Source: Gamarada debralockiae | Lineage: Eukaryota > Ascomycota > Leotiomycetes > Helotiales > Hyphodiscaceae | NCBI GenBank assembly: GCA_002803225.1 | Contig: NXFV01001128.1 | Location: 39,495-103,494 of the forward strand | DNA: 64,000 nucleotides | Reading direction: 5' to 3' | Shown here: in pieces, positions 11,935-24,539 of the stretch | Numbering within the stretch: the first letter of the stretch is position 1 | How the letters are laid out: every line of letters begins with the position of its first letter | Notes under the pieces: model-generated | What the model saw: the letters and a program-made list of their open reading frames with translations, nothing else | Told to the model about the DNA's origin: nothing | Databases searched by the model: none | Program-made: the position numbers and the translations under genes

Positions 11935-14354
11935 TCAACACCCTGTGAGCGTGTTCTTCGGCCATGAATAGCTCGTCTGATTCCAGAGCTGCAAAATCGT
12001 TAGAAGTTATCCACATCTCGTTCAGCAGAAAGGAGACTTACAGTCAAATTGGGATTGTTATACGCCTCTCCATGGTTTGCAATCCACTCCGTGGTAGGAT
12101 ATCCAGGCGGATCACAGGTGATGCTCGTCTGTCCGGGTTTCTGATAGATCCGCACGTAGTCGATATGCATGATAGTAGGGAACTTCAAGTGTGCCAAATC
12201 CACCTCTCCCCACGCCCCAGAGAGACCCAAATTCAACACCATCGACATCGGCTCTTCGGACACGACTCGCGCGGCTATATTGCCGTTTGGCCCAATAGCC
12301 CGTCCATCCATCATGAATGACCGGTCTTCACCTACGAACCAAGCGATTTTGCCGGTCGAAGTCCCCGGAACGTACTCGAATGCGTATTTTTGGTAGGCAT
12401 TGCCGTCATACCAGTCGTCATTCAAAATTGTCGTGCCGCTGATAGCTTGCTGATAGGGACCTCCGCAGTAACCGTTCATTTGAGTTGTCTCATAGTTTGG
12501 GATTTGAAGGAAGTTTGAATTGGGCCGCCAAAAGATGTCGAAGGGAGCCACTTGGTAACTTTGCGTCACGACTCCAAGGAGGTTTGCGGGCTCAACAGCC
12601 GCTTCCAGAATGTCGATTTCAGGGGCTCCTCGGCCGGTTCCAGGACTCGGGTGGTCTTCTCCTTTGCACGAGCATGAGCTTAGTCTCTGGCCTGGGAGGA
12701 ACGACATTCCGTCCGGGGCTGACTGATTGGGCGTGATGCCTGCATCGCAGGTATTATATGTGTATGGCCACACTCCATCTGTCGTTGCTTTGTAACCTGG
12801 TCGACCAAGATTGCCCATAGTCCAAACACCTGGCCACAAGCCTGGAACTCCAGCAGGACCTGGTAGGGATATGGAAACCTCAAAAACGCCCCCCTTGAAG
12901 CACAGCTGATTCCAACTGTTCAGCATTCCTGATTGATACCCAAGATTATGGTTGGCAAAAGCTGCCAAAGTTAATTGGAGCGTTCCTCCGCCGGTCGTGA
13001 CAGCCACCGGATCGTACCATTCCATGTCCTGAGTTGCGCCGTACCAAATGTTTGGCGCAGTCCAGAAAGGGTCATCTCCAGGATAGAACGTCCTGTTGTC
13101 GTCGTTGAATTCATCGCTGAACACCAAGTTCAGTGTTGAACCATCAAATGTACTGATCCTCGTTTTCGCACTCGCTGGAGTGTGTGGATCGATTAAGCCC
13201 GTCCTGACATTCTTCAACAGCGGGTATGTATTATTATTAACGTGCGCCCACGCTGGTCCCCAATTGATCACTTTCGTTGCATTTCCCCCTGTGCCTCCTG
13301 GCAAGTATATATTTGTTGCGAATGTGAGAACTGGTAGAACAATAAACACACAAAGGAGGCCAACGATCAGAAAGACGCCTCCCACAGCCGAAACGATTGA
13401 CCGTCTGTTGAAGTACTCTTTCCAATTTGGCTTGTAGGTGATGTCGTCGTCGTCTGCTGGCATGTGCCACTTATCGTCTGCCTCCACTTCATTTTCATAC
13501 AGAATGAAGCCTTTCTCTCCCTCAAAGTAAGGGTCGAATGCCCCTATACTGTCATCTGGAAAGCCACATTGCTGTAGGTCCGCTTGTGAGTCGCTAAAAG
13601 GGTTGTTGGTTGTTGTTCGAAGTAAAGGCACCCTAGAATTTGTTTGTCCTAGCAGGGGCCTTGCTGGCGGTCTCGAATCTGACCACGATGGAGGATATCG
13701 TGAGTAGTCTCTCCCTAGATCATTGAGATGTTTCGGTGTCTCTGGTCGTGGCATTTCTCCCGGCCGCAACACTGAGGCTTTCTTCTGTCGCAGAAGCTGT
13801 TGTGGGGAGCTCAGAACGTTACTTTTCCTCTTCCCTCGTGTAATAATTGAAACATTGCTTGTGCTCTGCCGCCTTGGGATCTCGCCAGACGACGATGACT
13901 CCACTGGCGATACATCTCCCTCAACAATGGCATTCTCATCGTTGCTACTCACTGAGGATTGCGAGGAAGTAGGATTCAGAGGCGACGGTACGACCGGAAT
14001 GTAAGACGACCTCCTATTTAAACTTAACGTCGAAGCATTGTTTTCAACTTGTGTGATGCTGGACCCACTCCTTTGCAACGTCGAACCTGAGCTGTCCCTT
14101 CGCGTTGGCTTGAGTATTGACGACCTTTCTCGTGTTTCTGCCGGATCTGCCTGAGCTCCTAGGATCGGCCTAGAGCTCTCCCTTCGTTCTTCGCTTGGTG
14201 TTGAACTTGGTGTTGTTGACTGCGACAGTATTTTCGCTGAGTCCTTCTCAGCTTCTAGTACCGATTCCGACCTCCCAGCTTGTGTCATATCCCCAATTTG
14301 TACCATTTCCCTCCCCCACCGGGGAAGCTTCGGTGCTTTTCGTAAGGGAGCCAT
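11935..14354 (-). CDS. GH16 membrane protein of beta-1,6-glucan assembly (KRE6/SKN1 family), 788 aa
   Basis: Type-II membrane protein of the secretory pathway required for beta-1,6-glucan and cell-wall assembly in yeasts. Exons 14354-12042 and 11988-11935; the small last exon codes for 17 residues ending PKNTLTGC, a typical end for the family, so the model that reads on past the donor at 12041 (GTAAGT) is wrong. Residues 1-315 form a Ser/Pro/Arg-rich cytosolic tail, a membrane anchor spans about 320-348, and the rest is a lumenal GH16-like domain. The glycosidase signature EIDILE is at about 579-584, so both acidic catalytic positions are present. A Cys-rich loop (SSCSCKGEDHP, about 559-569) is also characteristic. 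Whether the enzyme hydrolyses or transglycosylates glucan is still debated for the family. Confidence 0.93.
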
Positions 14355-16838
14355 CGTATGTCGGCTTCCTACAGCTGAATTAAATATCTATCAGGCGAAA
14401 GCGACAGTGATAGCCATGTCCTCCAGGCGAATTGCTTCAAAGCCGCGTGGCTGTATGGAAAGACGGCAGCTTCGAAATCTTTAGCGCAAATAACGAATTT
14501 GAGAAGATGCCGACGACAAATACGGGAGATGTAGCGTGGTAAGGCTTCGAAGCGTTCAACAAACAAGGCTCACACAATTGACAGATAAGGAAGCCAACAC
14601 GTATTGGTACCAAGACTTGGCTTATCGGGATGTAATTTAATAGCAGAACGATTGTAGAATGCCAAATCAGCGAATTGATGAGCGAGAGTGTGACGAAAGC
14701 GACCGTAAAGAGCAAGTGAGGTGAGGAATGGAAGCATGGAAGTGGGAGAGAACAGTGTGGGCAGGATTTACCTGGATACGGGTGACATGACAGACTCACT
14801 ACTGATCTAATAGGCCTAGCACCAGCCTGAGATACAAACGGTTGCCAGTAATTTCCTAGCCTAATTCGATAAGGTGCGATCTTGCACATATTGAGCAATA
14901 AACCAGCCGCACGCTGTGAGGTTGGTCGGTGGGACGAGAAGCTGAGCGGCGAATCAGATGCCAATTTGCGCTCGGATGTACGCTACCAGTTCCTTTCCAA
15001 ATTAAGTTGGAAGCTAATGACGGCATGGCCAGCCTCAGCAGGTTGTGATCCTTGCATACACCTCGAATCTGCATCGTGAATTCGATTTTTCAAGGTCTTG
15101 ATTTGTGTGTGGCAATTAAGCATTTTGTTGCCAAGATTTTTTGACGATGCACGTTTTGACCTTCACTAAGTAGAAGCATTTTTGAAGCTGACATCGAGCT
15201 TGATTGTTGGTGTTTGCGAGTATTACGCCGTGTCTCCGTCAAAATACAGTAAGAACTGTGGATTCCCCCGCCTGGATCCGTCGAGTCGCGCAAGCAAAGG
15301 CCAAATAACGCTCCTCGAGCCGGACTCTTTCAGCGGATGAGCTCCGCCCAAAACGGCCTGTTCAATGTCCAATTGATAAGCTTATTCCTATCAGAGACAG
15401 ATCCCATGTCTCTCCATTTTCCAGCCCCATCAAATATGATTTGTTGAATAATCAATACGTATCCACATGCAAAGTTGCATACAATAATCACCGAGCTTGC
15501 TGAAATACGAGGGACTTCGCCAAAGGCTTGCATACCCGTTCGTACCTTTATGTACAGCTGTACATTAGATGGACGCTTATCCTATCTTACAGCGACGGGG
15601 GGTTCTCGCGAGGAAATATAATAGAATACGTACGCTAAAAGCCAACGCAACATGTGCAAAAATAGCCACACCTGCAATTCAGCGCGTTAGTTGCTGGATA
15701 TGCTTGCCGATCGATCGCACGGCAGGAAAAGCTTGCAGAAGCGTGAAGCCTCTTCCGCCAAACAAGGACTAACGAAGAGCGTCTGATTGGTGGGCAAAGA
15801 AGGGGCAAGAGGAATGGTACGATACGGAGTACAAATGTGCCGATGTAACCTCAATGTGGAAGCACGAGGAAAGGGGAGGGAGAGGGGTAAACGTCCGAGA
15901 TAGTTTGCTAAATAATATTGTGATCGCTGAGGTAATGAGTAAGTAATGGTTGACTTCGAAGCATACTGTACTAATTGGGATGTGAGATCGTTCAACTGGA
16001 TGAAAATTTATATATAGGGCATTCCAAAAACACAAAGAGCGGCCATCGCTAATTCCAAAAGGGGAGCGATGCTTCTTCAAAAGTAAGAATTGAGTGTCGA
16101 AGCAGCGCGAGTTTCTACTGCAATATTGAGTACCAAGTATTGAGCAAGCACCGTCTGGATCAAACAGAAAACACAGATCGTTCAATCAAAGTCAGTGCCG
16201 ATTTCGTGGAGAGATGTCCGGAACTTCTATTTCAGTAATTAGAGTTGAGAATATCGGTAATAGGTAGCTCTCACAAGTGTCCGCAATAGATTCATCAATC
16301 AAGCAGATCAACGTCTTCAAATCTCCGGCTTCTGTTCCATTGGTACTTCCTTGAGACAGAAATCAAAGGAGGGCGGTCTCGAAGAATGTGCAAGTACACT
16401 CTGCAAAGTTGTGCAACGTGAAACTGCAAGCTTCCATGTGGCCTCACAATTCAAGTGCAAGGGCAAGGCAGTGGTCAACAAGTATTTGTTTTTTGATTCT
16501 TGGAAGAGAATGACGGGCTTTGAGGAGTAATTGTAAGACCTCACAAGACGTAGGACATATAGGGGCTGTGCCCAACAAAACTTCCGGCTCCGAGCAAACA
16601 AAGACATGTCATGCAATGGATTCATCCACTGATTTGAGCTTCACGCTTCCTGTGTCCATTAAAACCTGGATGCATGCCATTTGCAAGTGCTATGGGATCT
16701 TTAGCCTGACTCACCTTGGTATCATTATTTCCGGTCAACGATCCTCGGTGGCCACTTGTATGACCAAAATGCCTGTTCGGCCCCCGAAAATGCAAAGATA
16801 CTCAAACAAGAAATAAGTATAATGGTTCTCAGCCGCAA
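14355..16838. other. 2.5-kb spacer without a supportable gene
   Basis: The first few hundred bases upstream of 14354 should hold the GH16 gene promoter. Many short overlapping frames on both strands, none longer than about 175 codons and none with a recognisable motif or splice continuation. Confidence 0.5.
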
Positions 16839-18012
16839 CTAAGCGTCTCTCTTCTCCTTGATCTCAGGTTCGATACCTAGAGACGACTGAAGAAGATTCA
16901 GCTGCTTTTGCAAATGATCGATGCCCCCTTGGATACCGCTAATGAGTCCAAATATCTGGCGCTGCTTTGACTTGGGGAGAGTGTTGATGGGCGGAATTGG
17001 CGGTCTTCCTTTATCTGGAGAATTCCTAGGCGCTGCTGGTAGTGTGTATTTAATTGCCATCTGTTTAGGCTTCTGCGGCGCCTGTGAGCCAGCACTGAGA
17101 AGACTCGATGACACATCAGCTGCTCTAAGCAATTCGTTGTGTCCTTGCCGCATCAGCGAGAAACATTTAGAAGATTCGTCGTCTCGTGGTAGCCCGTCGT
17201 GGGATATATGGGGCAGCTCGTCCGCATTGTGATGTCTCTTCTGCTTCTTCTCCATATTGGGAACGTAGCCCAATAAACCAGTCGGTTCCTCCCTCGCTAT
17301 CTGAGCTTGCAGCAATGAATCCATAACTGGGGATGCGATTTGGGCCGAGTCTGCGGGTGCAGCTGGTTGTTGCGAAGCGTCCTGACATACAGATCTGTTT
17401 ATGATGTTGACAATCGTAGGGTCTCTCACTGGAGTATGTCTCTTCCGTTTCTTGGGCTTCGGTTCCTCAACCATGCCCCCTTCCTCGGCAGGTTGATGCC
17501 TCGCAGCTCTTCCATCCACCTTCCCTGCTCATCCATTAGCCTCGTTCGCCCCAATTGAAGGATTACTTACCCCTTTGGAGCCGAAGATTGCATCGATTCC
17601 CCTTGCTCACAAATACACAACTGGAGCAAGCTCCCTGAAACCAATTGCCTAACGTGATGCAGTGAGCGAAGCGCCCGCGCCCCGCTGCGCAATGGGTGCA
17701 GGGGTTGGAGACGTTGCCTCGAGTGGCTAATAGACAGGCTCCGCGCTGCTGAACGCGTTGGCTCTCGGTTGAGCGCTCCGGAGGAAGTTCTTGCCCGTCT
17801 CGCCATGGGAGAGAGCGTTGCATGGGCCGCTGCGCGAGACGGGCTAGGAAGGTTGGGGCAGCGTCTTTGGGTTCCTTTGAGAAGGAATCGTGTGGGAAGT
17901 CATGGCTTGTGGATTGGTGATTAAAAGAGGATTCATCAATTGTATCTTCATATTCGATTGGGAAGGGAGACTCTTGGTCGGTATTGTGGTCGTCTTCTAT
18001 GTTTGGAGGCAT
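16839..18012 (-). CDS. DUF3716-type cysteine-motif protein A, 375 aa
   Basis: Fungal protein of unknown function. Exons 18012-17571 and 17524-16839, joined by a 46-bp intron (GTAAGT..GCAG). Residues about 90-145 carry the cysteine block: GACLLATRGNV, CTHCAAGRGRFAHC, FQGACSSCVF and GNRCNLR. This regular C-x2-C pattern resembles the domain filed as DUF3716 and could bind metal (inference). It is followed by a basic stretch (PKPKKRKRH) that could be a nuclear signal. The C-terminus has LPKSKQRQIFGLISGIQGGI and then a leucine-rich amphipathic helix. Gene B, 170 bp upstream on the same strand, has the same layout, so the two are tandem paralogues. No enzymatic motif is visible. Confidence 0.85.
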
Positions 18013-18186
18013 TGTGCAGAAAAGTGATGTTGAAGACGCGTGAAACGCGATGTCGCGAGAAATCTTTATCGGCTTGCATTATCTAGATCCACTCCACGGA
18101 CGGAGGCTCTCCTTTCATTATTCAAATCATCGATGCCGGTACTCTGCTAGTAGTTACAATACATTTTGGCTAGATCTTAAAAATTC

Positions 18187-19501
18187 CTAATTTTCATCAT
18201 CAATGCCAAGAGCTCTCTTCAATGAGTCCAGTTCTCGCTGTAGATGCTCAATACCTCCTTGTAGCCCGCTCACTAGACCGTAAACCTGCCGCTGCTTGTT
18301 CTTAGGAAGACTATCGATCAATGCGCCTGATCCTTCTTCATTTCCAATTGTAGATTCTCTTTGCTGCTCCGTGTTTCTCCGTGTGCCATTTCCGTTATTC
18401 TCTCCATCATTTTGCGTGGGTCTCTGAACAGGTTGTTGAACTGAAGGCGCTGCCTGTGGTTGAGGTTGGGTTTGGGGTTGTGCTTGGGGCTGTGGTTGAT
18501 TCACAGTCGCCCAGCCCATTGACGTGGATGGTACGTAGTGATTTCGTAGGATATGCCCATTACCATTAGTGCCGTTACTCGGAACCTGTGGTTTTGGTGG
18601 AGGCTGGTTGACAGTCGCCCAGGTTTTCTGTGGTATGTCATTGACCTCTTGAGCTTGTGGTGCCTGCTGGCCCCATTGTGGAGGCTGATATTGCGGAGGT
18701 TGAGGGTCCCATCCAGGAACACCATTCGGACTCGGATGTTGTGCTTCCTTTGCACGTTTCACTTCACTCGTACGTCTACGCTTTTTAGGAGGACCAGAAG
18801 AACGAGGAGCGCTGGAGGGAGTAGCTTGTTGACCGTTGTTGACAGAGGCATCTCCGCCGGGGGTACCAACTGCAGAAGTAGGTATGACGTCTATGCAACC
18901 CAATTAGCAACTGAGCTTTCAACATGAACACACCTATAGACTCACCGTCTTCCTTCTTAATCGAACAACGATTAGGTCGACCGCTCAACTGGCAGCTGGC
19001 ACATGCTCCCTTGAAATAGCCATCGAGTGCTACACATAGACTGAACTTGCCCCGTCCATTCACGCAGGAATTGCATCCTGGCACCTGCACTTCTCCACGA
19101 GTAGCAAGCAAGCAGCCAAACCTGATCTGCTTCCTGCGCGACTCCCCTCCCGTTTCAATATCTGCGCCTTCCTCTACTCCTGGTCTCCAAGGCAACGGCC
19201 TCAGTACTGGCATCTGATGCAGTCTGTCCTCCATCGTTGTGACGTTGGCCTTCGACCTTCTAATAGGCGTAATCTGTCGCGTAGTTTGAAGATTCGGTCG
19301 CTCTACTGTCGCGGGAGTGTCTTCGTAGGGCTCTGGTGATTCGAGGCGTTGTTGAGGGTTGATTTGTTCGACGGGGTTCGCAGCAAGGGGTTCTATCTCG
19401 GGAGAGAGACTTTCTGGTGAGGAGGGACGCGTCGAACCGTATTCACCTTTCACAACAATTGTATCACCTCCGTGGTCATCATCTTCGAGTATAGGTGGCA
19501 T
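18187..19501 (-). CDS. DUF3716-type cysteine-motif protein B, 419 aa
   Basis: Tandem paralogue of the gene at 16839-18012. Exons 19501-18946 and 18890-18187 with a 55-bp intron (GTGAGT..CATAG) placed just after the cysteine block, the same region as in gene A. The block reads GCLLATRGEVQVPGCNSCV, GRGKFSLC, FKGACASC and PNRCSIKK. A basic patch (KKRRRTSEVKRAK) follows. The middle is Pro/Gln-rich and holds an internal repeat (WATVNQPPPKPQ and WATVNQPQPQAQ). The C-terminal helix LPKNKQRQVYGLVSGLQGGI matches gene A closely. The well-kept ends and fast-changing middle suggest two functional modules joined by a disordered linker. Function unknown; a nuclear, DNA- or protein-binding role is only inferred from the basic patch and Cys pattern. 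Confidence 0.87.
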
Positions 19502-20091
19502 TGTCGTTGAAAGAAAGGAGTGGATGCGCTTGAGGTAATCAAGTACGGAGACTTCAAATAGTCGAGAGTAGATAGGTTAAACTTAATCTAACGCAAGCGG
19601 CGATAAGCGGTTATCGAGACGTACCCCTGAGAGTGAGACTCCTGAACAACAGTTTGGATGAAAAGAGGCTCTTTGTGAAAAGCACATATCATGAGGAATT
19701 ATTTTAAAGCTCAGGTTAAGGTCTGATTTTAAAGGCTGCAAGTTTTGCAATATCATGAAGAATTTGTAAGTGTGAACCTCGGCAGCTCTAAGGAGTCTAG
19801 ATCGAAAGCACAAAAACTTGATGAGCGTGCAGACATTTGATCGTTCAATTCATTCTAGTCGTATACGTAGTTGGCTTGGAAGCTTTTAGTGAACGCATAT
19901 GAGCTCATTCACAAGGAGGGATGTTTATCAAAAGGACCACCTCCTCAATCGTGATGCGATTTGACGATTGATTCTCCTTCCAGTATTCTATTGAACCCAT
20001 GTATGAGTTGAGTCTATTAGAATCTAATGCTATGTACCGTTACATGTTGTACAATCAAAGGAGAGTTTGGTGCAACTTGTGTACAGCCCGT
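19502..20091. other. Spacer
   Basis: Promoter of DUF3716 gene B and 3' side of the next gene. No gene seen. Confidence 0.5.
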
Positions 20092-20990
20092 TTACTTCTT
20101 TTCATCTGGCTTCGCGTTTGCTTCGTCGAGATCAGCCTTCTCCTGTTTGAGCTCCTTCTCGGCCGTCAATGCCCTCTCCACCTGCCAAACTGCGCGATCC
20201 AACTCGATATCAATCTCGGGAATATCCAGTGCTTGAGCAATTCTTTTGCCGTCTGACTTATGCAAAACCATAGTGTCTGTGGCGGCCGTCGACTCTTTCG
20301 GGTCTTGGCTAGTCGTGCTCGAGACCGATCCAGAGTCAAAAAGCCTCTTTCCAGAGGCGTAGAGTTCATCGAGAATTTTAGAAGGCTTCGAGGTAATGAG
20401 CTTCTTATCGAGGAGAAACTCAAGGTGCTTAGAACCGGACAACGCCCTCCAATGTGACCATGCTCTGAAGACAAGGTAGAAGAACGGAAGATTGGGTATA
20501 CTAAAGCAATCAATTAGCTCTGTTCTAAGTCTACTGGGCGAAAAGAGGCTTACAGAGGCAATATTGCAATAGGAGCTGTTATGGGCATTCCAACAAAACA
20601 ATAGATCATTCGTGTTTTGTGTAGATTCTGCCTCTCTGTGGCCAAAGTTCTCAAAACATCGAGGACCTTCTCTTCAGGAATGAGAGAGGATGGGAATTGT
20701 ACTTCGACCTTTTCTTTCCCCGACAGCTCTTCTTCCTTCCGTCGAGCTGACAATGGAGGTATCGATTTCAATCCCCATTCCTCATATGGTATCCTCCTCA
20801 GTGCTTGGTTGCCATAATCAACAACCTTCCTCTGCCAGCCAGAGTCCTTCTTCTCCCAGCTTGCCCAGAGATTCGCAGCTCTTGTAGTTCCCTTGTCAAG
20901 CAGGCTCTGTTGTGATGTAGTTGTGACATTGAGGCGTTGGCAATAAATGAGCGTTCGGCGGGTTGAAATAGGGAGAAGGAAGAGTCGCAT
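20092..20990 (-). CDS. Mitochondrial K+/H+ exchange-related protein (Mit_KHE1 type), 281 aa
   Basis: Exons 20990-20554 and 20500-20092; the 53-bp intron (GTAAGC..TTTAG) lies inside the hydrophobic segment. The N-terminus MRLFLLPISTRRTLIYC is the hallmark of a fungal family named for an effect on mitochondrial K+/H+ exchange (yeast YDL183C). A hydrophobic stretch at about 135-160 (MIYCFVGMPITAPIAILPL followed by FFYLVFRAW) would form a membrane hairpin, and the C-terminus is a charged Glu/Lys helix. Expected location is the inner mitochondrial membrane; the transport role is known only from family annotation. It is divergent from SRF1, with 476 bp between the two start codons. Confidence 0.85.
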
Positions 20991-21466
20991 TGTCTTTGCC
21001 TGACGACCGCACCGAAGGGCCTTCTCGTGACAGGTTATCTAAGTCATTCCTTAGTCCGGAGGAAAGGGCAGGTGGTTTATGGGGATTTTGTCTTGGAGGT
21101 TGAAATTCGATGGTCAAGGAGGTTTAAGATTTTGGGTCTAGAATTGATTTCGAGACATAACAGCCACAGAAATGACGCACGAGTTGAACTTTGGGGGAGA
21201 AAGCCCCCTGTTGATGCACGGATGATCACTCGAACCAGCAACACCTGATTTCCCATTTGCGGACACCGCGCCGTGAACCATCAACTTCAAGAATTTCTTG
21301 TCCCTCATTACTTCACATTAGGATTTATTCAATATGCATATAATTTAAGGATAATCAGTCAAGGCGATTGAGCGATTGGTGGTCTGCGGCGACATCTCTC
21401 TGAGTCTCCGAACGATCGCTGGGATCCAGTTTCAACGATCCTCTTTATGAACTTCCTGGGAAATCC
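20991..21466. promoter_or_regulatory. Shared divergent promoter region (Mit_KHE1-type gene / SRF1)
   Basis: 476 bp between two oppositely oriented start codons, so it must contain both promoters. No individual site could be identified with confidence. Confidence 0.5.
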
Positions 21467-22907
21467 ATGGCATCTTTAGAAGACACATCCCGGACGTTCT
21501 CTACACAAGGCCCAAGTCTAGAAGCGCATCATATTTTGGAACATGGTCATTCACCGACTCAGAGGCAGCCCTCCGGCTCCTCGACTGCTTCATCAAGTCA
21601 AGGCGTTGTGAAGGGAAAGAGGGCATCAGCAGCAGAGTGTCTTCAGTCCAATCGTCCAAAGGCACATTCCTCCTCCTCTCGAAACACTCAATCGTCCTCC
21701 AGCACGCGCGCAGAAAATCGCTTTCCGCAAAGAGAGGTCCGAACTCTTCCACGTTAGTTGCCCGTTCTAAGACCGTCTACAACCACTGACGTTTGAGTAG
21801 CTTGGATAGATTCTTTCGAAGACTGTGAGGATGGTGACTCAAATGCACAACCTACGGACAGACTACTATCATCTCCATCTCGAGCCCATTCAGCCCACCA
21901 TCACCATGCTCCTTCAAACACAGTGCGAAGAATGTCACAGGATGGATATGTCGATATCTACGATGATGCAGCACACGGCATGGCTGAGAGGAAAACAGAC
22001 ACAGGATTCTTCGGTGGGCATAGAGAACCTGTAAAGGGGCGGAAGTGGGATCATGCGAGGGATGGTGATCCAGTCATATTGCAGTCCGGCGTGCATCCCA
22101 CATCCTCTCCTTGGCGAGCATATATTAAGGCTTCTATGTACGGCCCGGGAATGAATGAAGATGGCGAGAGAAAGGACGATCAATTTCTACGACAACAAAC
22201 CCCGGGATATGAGAAGCCTTGGAGGGGCGATTTGGAAAGCAATGATGACCCCGACACTCTCTCGAACTTGCTGCACAACAAAAAGCGACAGAGGTCTCTG
22301 TTCAAACGTGTTCAGGTATGGACGGATGTGGGAATTTTGCGGATATCAACTGACCGTTGCAGCATCTTCTTCTCATGCACCCGCTTATCCCGCTGGTATT
22401 CCGGATCATAGTCCTCACTACCTCAACGATCGCTCTCGGCCTGTCCGGCTCTGTCCACCACTACTCCGATAAGTTCTTCTATCCCCAAAGTCCATCAACC
22501 ACCATGGCCATCGTTGTTGATGTTGTTGCAATTCCATATATTGGCTACATCACCTGGGACGAATATACGGGAAAGCCACTGGGTCTACGGTCTCCCAAAG
22601 CGAAAATCCGACTCGTTCTTCTAGATCTGTTCTTCATTATCTTCGAATCAGCCAACCTGTCATTGGCTTTTGCAGCTCTTACTGATGATAACGGAGCTTG
22701 CAGAGCAGGACTCAATGGCTACAACTTCACCATCTGTAGCAGAGTTAAGGCTTTGTGTGCGATTTTGATGGTGGCTTTGATAGCTTGGAGTTTGACTTTT
22801 TCTGTCAGCATTTTCAGGTGAGTTCTTTGCACACGTTTCAGGGCTTGGGATCAGCTAACGTATATAGGCTGGTTGAACGTGTAGGTGGTCGAGAGGAAAG
22901 CGACTAG
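21467..22907 (+). CDS. srf1: SRF1-like regulator of phospholipase D, 431 aa
   Basis: Fungal membrane protein; in yeast Srf1 is needed for activity of the phospholipase D Spo14. Exons 21467-21752, 21801-22315, 22363-22817 and 22868-22907; all introns are GT..AG and the total is 1296 nt. The first 265 residues are Ser/Pro/His-rich and presumably disordered. Four membrane segments follow at about 272-296, 311-331, 348-373 and 396-419. The block GYITWDEYTGKPLGLRSPKA between segments 2 and 3 is the most conserved part of the family as I recall it. The last exon adds only 13 residues. The name rests on this block and the N-disordered/4-TM architecture. Confidence 0.8.
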
Positions 22908-23153
22908 CAGATGGAGTATCTTGGACAATTTTGAAGTAAACACTCGGTGCATGGCGCTTCATGGTTGGCTGGGAAATTGGAACAACATATCGAGCGAGGC
23001 GTTTTGGATGCAATTTGAGCGTTGCCAGAAGTGCTGCTCTGTACATGGAATGATCATTCGAATAATGAATAATGTATTCATCATTTTCCTTGATATGAGC
23101 CAGGCAGCCAAACATTTCTTGTGGGTTTGACATGTTGGTACTTTCCAGGTTTA

Positions 23154-23758
23154 TTACACCAAAGTTGGACCTTCATCTCCGTACAAAGGATCCTTCTCAA
23201 ACCAGCCCAGATTGTTGATGCCATTCACCTTTTCCTCCTCGCCTGCCTTTCCATAGCACATATCCCAATGCTTTCCCTTTGGGTAGCTTCCAATCATCTC
23301 GAAGCCACTATTGAAGTCATCAAGGAGTCTATGGCCGACTCCGGCTGGAATAATGATCACATCCCCTTTCTCGACGGAAGCGTCGACTCTGGAGGGATTG
23401 TCTTCGCCGCCAAAACCTGCCAGACGTTAGGGGTTTGGAAAACACTCGAAATGAAAGATTACTCAAACCAAGAGTACTTACATAACATAGCCTTCCCGGA
23501 AGATATACACAAAACTTCGTGAGTCGTACTATGGAAATGGGTAGTGCTGTACATTGTATACCGCCATTGTGGAGTAACCACTCCCACAGCCTTAAGATGT
23601 GCTTCGATATTTGAGGCTGAGGCTGATGCTGGGATACAAGAATGGTAGATCATCAGGGGCTTGTTCTGGATGGAGGTGTTTGGGATCAGGCCATGGCGGG
23701 GTATCTGGTGGGGCGAGACTAGGAGGGATGAGAGGGAGGTCAGGTTGAGGCAGGCCAT
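23154..23758 (-). CDS. Cupin-domain protein, 179 aa
   Basis: Single-domain cupin. Exons 23758-23482 and 23416-23154 with a 65-bp intron (GTAAGT..GGCAG) that splits a Cys codon. Cupin motif 1 is visible as THFHSTTHEVLCISSGKA (His74, His76 and Glu81 as likely metal ligands). Motif 2 is in GDVIIIPAGVGHRLL, whose His would be the last ligand. This form resembles the small YjlB-like cupins of bacteria and fungi, whose substrate is unknown. It is convergent with SRF1 (246 bp between stops) and divergent from cullin 1. Dioxygenase, isomerase or simple binding roles are all possible. Confidence 0.88.
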
Positions 23759-24539
23759 GGTGTCTAATTAGGTTCGGCTTATATGGCTCGAAGCGTTTGA
23801 AAGAGTCAAAAACAGAGGATCTTGAGAGTACAGGTTAGAGAAGGATATTGAATGCTGAAGGACTCCGCAGTCCCCATCTTGCCATCGACGTCACTGGTTT
23901 CGGAAACGCAGGTGTAAAGATCCTACTTCTAATTCACTCAATTCCAATGAATGAATTAAAAGAGAAATCTTTGGAAATCTCAGTTAAAATTTGGAAGCCC
24001 GCAAAAGCCCAAAACCTTGATGTCTTTACTTTCATTTATATTCTCAGTGAATATGGACTGCAGCCTTGTCCGATGCCTGATTCGGTTAGCGCGTCGTTAG
24101 GCTGCCTCTGCCTCTCGGGGCTGCCGCCTCTTCACGCTGAATCACGAAACTCCTTCAAATAATCCACGCCACGACCGAACCTCCTCCCAACTTCTCGCCA
24201 TCCAAGATAACTGCTAGTCTTGCATGGTAAAAGCATACTCAACTTGCTTCTTCCTCCTTCATACCGAAGACCCTCGCACTGTGACGACACCCTTCCTCAC
24301 TTTTCCACTTTTCGCGACTCGTTCGCGTCGTCTTCGGTATCAGATTTCTACGAACAGCCTCGAAGGCACGGCATACATCCTCCCTGGGGGCATATCAGTC
24401 GTCGAACCTGCTTCAGTGATTGACTTCATCTGTAGTACTCCCAGCCCGCCTGTTCGTTCAACGGATTTCAGCAAATCGAAATCGACCCCTCACAACCTCA
24501 CCTCTACTCGCCACCTAAACCCCGTTCACTTTATCCAAG
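23759..24539. promoter_or_regulatory. Divergent upstream region of the cupin and cullin 1 genes
   Basis: 781 bp between two start codons in opposite directions. Pyrimidine-rich sequence precedes the cullin start (about 24230-24500), probably its 5' leader. No specific element was identified. Confidence 0.45.

Noticed and set aside
14437..14964. 175-codon minus-strand frame
   Set aside because: No motif, overlaps other frames and lies in the upstream region of the GH16 gene.
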